This document shows, in pieces, positions 20,301 to 22,778 of a stretch of 22,778 nt of DNA. Origin of the DNA: Saccoglossus kowalevskii (taxonomy: Eukaryota; Hemichordata; Enteropneusta; Harrimaniidae); the NCBI RefSeq assembly GCF_000003605.2, contig NW_003123409.1:518-23295 (forward strand), given 5' to 3'. The position numbers were made by a program, and so were the translations under genes. Every line of letters starts with the position of its first letter. Positions within the stretch are counted from its first letter, which is position 1. The notes beneath the pieces were generated by a model. The model had not been told where the DNA came from. It saw only the letters and a list, made by a program, of their open reading frames with translations, and ran no database searches.

Positions 20301-22496
20301 ACATTATATCTAACAAGTATACAGAAAACAAAATGGGTCCTACATGGGTGGCCAACTGTCTCGTAATTTATTAAGTTACGAAACAAATGAGCAGTTCTTA
20401 CCTTCAAGGGAGAAAGATGAAGATACTCAAAGTAGCTTTTCTGTGGTTGCTCAGCAACCATATATGCCAATGTTTGTTTCAATGTTTCATTAACTCGACC
20501 AAGATCCTGTCTTAGTTGTACCATCTGATAATAGAGAAATGTTAGTTACTACTTCTTCATAGTTGAATTAGAAGCAATTATTACAGATTAAATTTTATAT
20601 TTATGCTAGAAGTGAAATAGATTGTTCAATTATATTTGCTAGATAGCAAGGCATTTAACAGCAATGTATTCTGGGTAGTGTGGAATGTTTGTTTGTTTGT
20701 TTGTTACTCCAATTACAACAGATAAACTGCTCCATTGTTACTGTAAAAGGGTTAATTTTTCAATGGGTTTTAATTCTGCTTATTTCACTGACTAGAAAAT
20801 GCACCAAATTAAAATCCAGTGAATATGTATGAAATGCTAAATCAGTGAAATTTAAACCCTGTGAAAATTAGTCATTTTACAGTATTTGGAAGTATGGTTA
20901 CAATGTTTCAAATTAAGACTATTTTCCATTCCAAAAAAGACACACCTAGGAATACTGATACTGGAATAAATCGAACAACCAAAACTTAACAAGATACAAA
21001 TTATTATAATTGTCACAAAACCATCTGCAATTATTCTCCCATGTGAACTTTATAAGTGTTTAAATACAACCAAATACCAAACAAACTATTTGACAAAAAC
21101 TGAGAGAAAAATATGTTTGATGACAGTTACTGTGCCATGTGACAATTTATATAGTGTGACATTACCTATGATGCAAATGGCATAGTGTAAAATTACCCAT
21201 GATGCAATTGGCATATTGTGAAATTACCCAAGATGCAATATAATACATTATGTCAGAGATTGAAATCAGCTGCTGTGTAAACAAGGTGCACTGTGGGTAG
21301 ACTAGCCTTCAAATGAAGTGAAAAGAGCTTAGCAGTATTTAGAATAAAATATGTAAATAAAGTTGTCGCCATGGTGACCAAACAACTCCAATTCCAAAGG
21401 TATAGTCGAAAGCCACACCTCCACCGTTATTTGACCTGTTACCACCAAGATGACAAGGATATCTCACCTCCCTTGTCACATGACTACCATCTTCATTTAG
21501 CTGTTGTTATAAAGTAAATTGTTAACAAACAATTAACTAACAGTATAACAATGCTGTGTATACTGTGTAATTTCAACATGTATAAATGTTAGAGTTGACT
21601 CTTTGTTCTTAAAAACATGTGTTCAAGTATACTATATGTCATCTAGTGAACACATTTAGTTCATGAATAAAGCAGATATATTTTCCGCAAAATCACCGTT
21701 TTTAGTCTTTTTTCTGTAATAGATTCATGTGCAATATATAAGATGACTTTTTCACAAAAAGATATTTCCTTCATTTTGAGTAAAATAATGCAATAAACGA
21801 TATCTAGGCATTGGGAACTCAACTCACCTCTTCTGTAGGTTCACCTAATGTACTGAATATGTCAACAACAGAAAGTAGAAATCCTTTGTCTATTCGAATA
21901 TTAGTTTGTTGTATCAGCACCTTGACATATCTAGAAAAGAAAAACATGTTTACAAGTATAGTGTTTACAAGTATAGTGTTTACAAGTATAATGTTTACAG
22001 GTATAGTGTTTACGAGTATAGTGTTTACGAGTATAGTGTTTACAAGTATAATGTTAAATCAACAAACAGCTTTTCAAGATACTTGAAGACAAACAGCTGG
22101 TCAATCTAAAGATAACATTTTGGTAAATCTCCACAATTTATACCCATTTGTAAATAATAATAATAACAGTAAATATATTAAATCCCTTCCCTTTTGTGCA
22201 CAATCATCAATCATCTCAGATTTAGGATACATTTGTATTATACTTCAGACTTGGACCTCAAATTCCAAGTTTTGTTTATCCTTTCACATTCCATCTCACC
22301 ACTTTATTGCTAAATAACCCTAATCAAATCACATCTCAACCTACCTGAAAGTATCAACGTTATTTTCAGGCACTTGTCTTCTCATCACAGAGAGTTCAAT
22401 TAATGGCTTGGTACCAGATTTTCTGATAACATGTTTAGGTAGTGGTGCCGGGTATATGACGGAGGTAAAGAAGGCATCTGGTAACTGGTTATCAAC
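14246..22496 (-). CDS. VPS13: VPS13 (VPS13A/C type), C-terminal part, 14 exons
   Basis: Bridge-like lipid-transfer protein that carries bulk phospholipid at contacts between ER and mitochondria, lipid droplets or endosomes. The 14 exons join to 1641 nt, 546 residues plus TGA, with all phases matching. Motifs in order: [10 protein letters not shown] (1-10), [19 protein letters not shown] (53-71), [10 protein letters not shown] (128-137), [16 protein letters not shown] (168-183), [20 protein letters not shown] (214-233), [19 protein letters not shown], and the glycine-rich [26 protein letters not shown] and RPTGGIFDM (334-373). These are the hallmark C-terminal helices (ATG2_C-like) that bind lipid droplets. 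Residues about 395-546 form the PH-like domain, needed in VPS13A for mitochondria and XK binding. Human VPS13A is about 3170 residues, so some five sixths lie beyond the right edge. The A and C paralogs cannot be told apart here; [13 protein letters not shown] resembles VPS13C more. Confidence 0.93.
14795..14863 (-). CDS. VPS13: VPS13 penultimate exon (residues 501-523)
   Basis: Acceptor tcctacag, donor gtaaaa, phase 0 at both ends. Encodes [20 protein letters not shown] and VLK: an acidic loop leading into the final PH helix. Sequence conservation is low, so the call rests on frame, splice sites and position. The next intron (14318-14794) shows nothing notable. Confidence 0.75.
15317..15440 (-). 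CDS. VPS13: VPS13 exon (residues 460-500)
   Basis: I chose the acceptor cctttatag rather than the stronger-looking tagacag four bases on, because only the former keeps frame: it gives [20 protein letters not shown], while the latter would create an immediate stop. Donor gtcagt, phase 0. Encodes the beta strands of the PH-like fold. The next intron (14864-15316) is plain AT-rich sequence. Confidence 0.85.
15761..15915 (-). CDS. VPS13: VPS13 exon, PH-like domain start (residues 408-459)
   Basis: Acceptor cattccag, donor gttagt; phase 0 in, phase 2 out. Encodes [31 protein letters not shown] and VVILTD, corresponding to GVIRPY, GNQMLQ, GRFAKYKYFTH and MLMIT in VPS13A. A perfect 14-base palindrome, GTTGTCATGACAAC, lies at 15739-15752 just past the donor. 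The next intron (15441-15760) is otherwise plain. Confidence 0.9.
16220..16498. mobile_element. Inverted-repeat element, 16-bp perfect ends
   Basis: TTATTATTATACATCT at 16220-16235 is repeated in perfect inverse at 16483-16498. Just inside is a small hairpin, GTAAC...GTTAC near 16242-16258. The interior is unlike the flanks, with CCGTAA and GCGGTA motifs. The ends are low in complexity, so chance or slippage is possible. It overlaps the foldback at 16490-16632. Confidence 0.45.
16490..16632. mobile_element. Foldback element nested in VPS13 intron
   Basis: GTTATTACGAAGATACC (16500-16516) faces GGTATCTTTGTAATAAC (16599-16615) with one mismatch. Inner arms continue imperfectly: GTACA...ATCGACC faces GGTCGAT...TGTAC around 16526-16580. 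Outer AATAATAA runs extend the stem. This is a long imperfect hairpin of MITE type with a GC-rich core. It accounts for much of the chance open frame at 16365-16664. Confidence 0.65.
16743..16979 (-). CDS. VPS13: VPS13 exon with glycine-rich hallmark (residues 329-407)
   Basis: Acceptor ttatcttag, donor gtgagt, phase 0 at both ends. Encodes [36 protein letters not shown] and [16 protein letters not shown], the most diagnostic VPS13 tail sequence, then [13 protein letters not shown] leading into the PH-like domain. The next intron (15916-16742) holds the foldback elements. Confidence 0.96.
17694..17771 (-). CDS. VPS13: VPS13 exon (residues 303-328)
   Basis: Acceptor ttttgtcag, donor gtaaga, phase 0 at both ends. 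Encodes the basic run RRNRRMQ and then LAGKGFVL, aligning with KRREAMNKQ and RGGKGLVSG in VPS13A. The next intron (16980-17693) is AT-rich; no element identified. Confidence 0.92.
17893..17978 (-). CDS. VPS13: VPS13 exon (residues 275-302)
   Basis: Acceptor cattacag, donor gtgaga; phase 1 in, phase 0 out. Encodes [20 protein letters not shown] and SFDEEFKK, matching GGLAGAASKITGAMAKGVAA and DEDYQQ of VPS13A. Next intron 121 bases. Confidence 0.94.
18224..18357. repeat. 67-bp tandem duplication
   Basis: Two adjacent copies start with TATGATATGAAGTGAAAT at 18224 and 18291 and differ at only a few positions (for instance GTATTATTATTTTC against CTATTATTATTTCC). Each includes GAGTTAAAAGTTCACTC, a partial palindrome. 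A recent local duplication in a VPS13 intron. Confidence 0.92.
18437..18512 (-). CDS. VPS13: VPS13 exon (residues 249-274)
   Basis: Acceptor ctatacag, donor gtatgt; phase 0 in, phase 1 out. Encodes [20 protein letters not shown] ending GHAVG, an amphipathic helix typical of VPS13 and ATG2 tails. The intron that follows (17979-18436) carries a 67-bp tandem duplication. Confidence 0.94.
18749..18944 (-). CDS. VPS13: VPS13 exon with LDVLGNP motif (residues 184-248)
   Basis: Acceptor taccatcag, donor gtgagt; phase 2 in, phase 0 out. Encodes [28 protein letters not shown] and [20 protein letters not shown], ending FYEPYM. This is one of the most conserved VPS13 segments and starts the ATG2_C-like helical region. 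The next intron is 236 bases, nothing seen. Confidence 0.95.
19072..19589 (-). repeat. 31-bp minisatellite, about 17 copies, beside a donor
   Basis: Tandem units of 31 bases with consensus TTGGCTAACACAATTTGTAT then ATGGGACCTGA. One unit is a few bases longer and one is shorter by a base. Most units keep ATTGGC, so the VPS13-sense strand shows CCAAT boxes about every 31 bases. The right end merges with the gtaagt donor at 19598. The remainder of the intron (18945-19071) is plain. Confidence 0.92.
19599..19735 (-). CDS. VPS13: VPS13 exon (residues 138-183)
   Basis: Acceptor attttaag, donor gtaagt; phase 0 in, phase 2 out. Encodes [13 protein letters not shown] and [18 protein letters not shown], matching LLLKSIGATLTDVQDVVFK in VPS13A. 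A minisatellite starts within ten bases of its donor. Confidence 0.92.
20402..20524 (-). CDS. VPS13: VPS13 exon (residues 97-137)
   Basis: Acceptor tattatcag, donor gtaaga, phase 0 at both ends. Encodes a helix [20 protein letters not shown] and then [11 protein letters not shown], matching YEYFHISPIK of VPS13A. The next intron (19736-20401) is AT-rich with T and A runs and no clear element. Confidence 0.92.
20687..20705 (+). repeat. GTTT simple repeat
   Basis: Nearly five GTTT units in the VPS13 intron, about 35 bases before the MITE at 20741. Confidence 0.85.
20741..20882. mobile_element. TA-flanked MITE of a second family (142 bp)
   Basis: Begins CTGTAAAAGG and ends CATTTTACAG, with TA on both sides (20739-20740, 20883-20884). 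Arms extend imperfectly for about 45 bases, including GGGTTTTAATT facing TTTAAACCC and CACTGA facing TCAGTG. The termini match the element at 12362 while the interior differs. It sits in a VPS13 intron. Confidence 0.75.
21153..21240. repeat. 31-bp tandem repeat, about 2.8 copies
   Basis: Units start at 21153, 21184 and 21215 and read AGTGTRAMATTACCYATGAT followed by GCAAWTGGCAT. The first contains ATGCAAAT, the POU/octamer consensus; the others carry ATGCAATT and ATGCAATA. It lies in the VPS13 intron 20525-21467, which also holds the MITE at 20741-20882. Confidence 0.8.
21468..21500 (-). CDS. VPS13: VPS13 micro-exon, 33 nt (residues 86-96)
   Basis: Acceptor ataacaacag and donor gtgaga enclose exactly eleven codons, [11 protein letters not shown], in phase 0 with both neighbours. 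Its place matches the variable acidic linker of VPS13A between the VKVLIQ helix and the FHISPIK motif. Because the exon is symmetric, skipping would not shift the frame, so it may be alternatively used. Confidence 0.7.
21828..21930 (-). CDS. VPS13: VPS13 exon (residues 52-85)
   Basis: Acceptor cttttctag, donor gtgagt; phase 2 in, phase 0 out. Encodes [20 protein letters not shown], equivalent to YFKVLIQEMDLRLDLGFIYA in human VPS13A, then an acidic end EPTEE. The next intron (21501-21827) shows nothing notable. Confidence 0.9.
21946..22050 (-). repeat. 15-bp minisatellite, 7 copies, beside an acceptor
   Basis: Seven consecutive 15-base units, GTGTTTACAAGTATA with A/G variants at a few positions and no length change. 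It ends 16 bases from the exon edge at 21930, so in the VPS13 transcript it occupies the branch-point zone of that intron. Each unit contains TGTTTAC, the forkhead-factor core. Open frames through it are repeat by-products. The rest of the intron (22051-22344) is plain. Confidence 0.9.
22345..22496 (-). CDS. VPS13: VPS13 exon with VDNQLPDA motif (residues 1-51)
   Basis: Acceptor atttccag, donor gtaggt; phase 0 in, phase 2 out. Encodes [20 protein letters not shown], the start of the conserved C-terminal block that in VPS13A reads IDNQLPGAVFPFVFYP. The frame open further upstream (to 22628) is intronic. Confidence 0.92.
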
Positions 22497-22612
22497 CTGG
22501 AAATATAAAACAAAACATGCTACATAAATATATGCATAGTCACTGATCATGATCGGTAGATTAATAGCTGTTTCTTTAGGTCCATGATTATTCGGTGTCA
22601 ATTCAATCTCAC

Positions 22613-22647
22613 CTTGTGGTGAACACACCTAAGGATCAACTTGCACT
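22613..22647 (-). CDS. VPS13: Possible upstream VPS13 exon (35 nt)
   Basis: A good acceptor (ttctcccag) and donor (gtgaga) bracket a frame that would end CKLILRCVHHK and join the next exon in phase 0. The family usually has an isoleucine-rich strand before VDNQ, and this is a weak match. The true upstream exon may lie beyond the window; 22662-22778 shows nothing else. Confidence 0.25.
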
Positions 22648-22778
22648 CTGGGAGAATGTGCAAGAGACTAAGTGGGAATATTATGAATCAATCACCAATG
22701 ACTTTAAGAGTAACTTTGTAAGTACTTGTGTCTGGCCAGGTCTGGTTAAATACAATTAACTAGCCTTTACTGTGTTCC

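Noticed and set aside
21811-22109. Two repetitive frames with FTSIV or YKYSV repeats
   Set aside because: These arise because a 15-bp minisatellite is divisible by three; they run opposite to the VPS13 coding strand.
22509-22628. Upstream extension of the VPS13 frame beyond 22496
   Set aside because: The conserved block begins at VDNQ directly after an atttccag acceptor; upstream residues have no similarity to VPS13.

Overview
The window is nuclear DNA from an animal, most likely a marine invertebrate. It is AT-rich and intron-rich. Introns run from about 0.1 to 1 kb with standard GT-AG borders, and the spaces between exons carry small DNA-transposon relics and minisatellites. The species cannot be named from the sequence. 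There are no bacterial operons, no CRISPR array, no recognisable tRNA or rRNA gene and no virus. Most long open frames outside the exons listed here are chance.

Two large, conserved, single-copy-type genes point at each other tail to tail. On the + strand (60-10482) are the last 14 exons of URB1 (NPA1/NopRA1), a huge nucleolar scaffold of early 60S ribosome assembly. The exons join into one unbroken frame of 1251 residues, and the N-terminal half lies upstream of the window. On the - strand (22496-14246) are the last 14 exons of a VPS13 lipid-transfer protein of the VPS13A/C type. They join into 546 residues covering the C-terminal ATG2_C-like segment and the PH-like domain; the rest lies beyond the right edge. 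Both exon chains were built by matching splice sites and phases, and every junction keeps frame.

Layout: 1-59 is URB1 intron end; 60-10482 is URB1; the poly(A) signal is at 10550. The region 10560-14230 is intergenic. It holds a 21-22 bp minisatellite, a decayed array ending in a Helitron-like hairpin, a complete TA-flanked MITE and a local duplication. VPS13 runs from 14246 to 22496. Its introns hold foldback elements, a 67-bp duplication, a 17-copy 31-bp minisatellite, a second TA-flanked MITE, a short 31-bp triplet and a 7-copy 15-bp minisatellite.

The two genes belong to unrelated pathways (ribosome assembly and membrane lipid transfer), and nothing in the sequence suggests joint function. 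I found no convincing new multi-gene system. The most distinctive signals are a set of short elements sharing the terminus C(C/T)GTAAAA with TA target sites, one copy having lost its right arm between short repeats; a GC-rich element flanked by TTAA; and two minisatellites that abut splice sites of VPS13 exons and carry regularly spaced CCAAT or forkhead-like cores.
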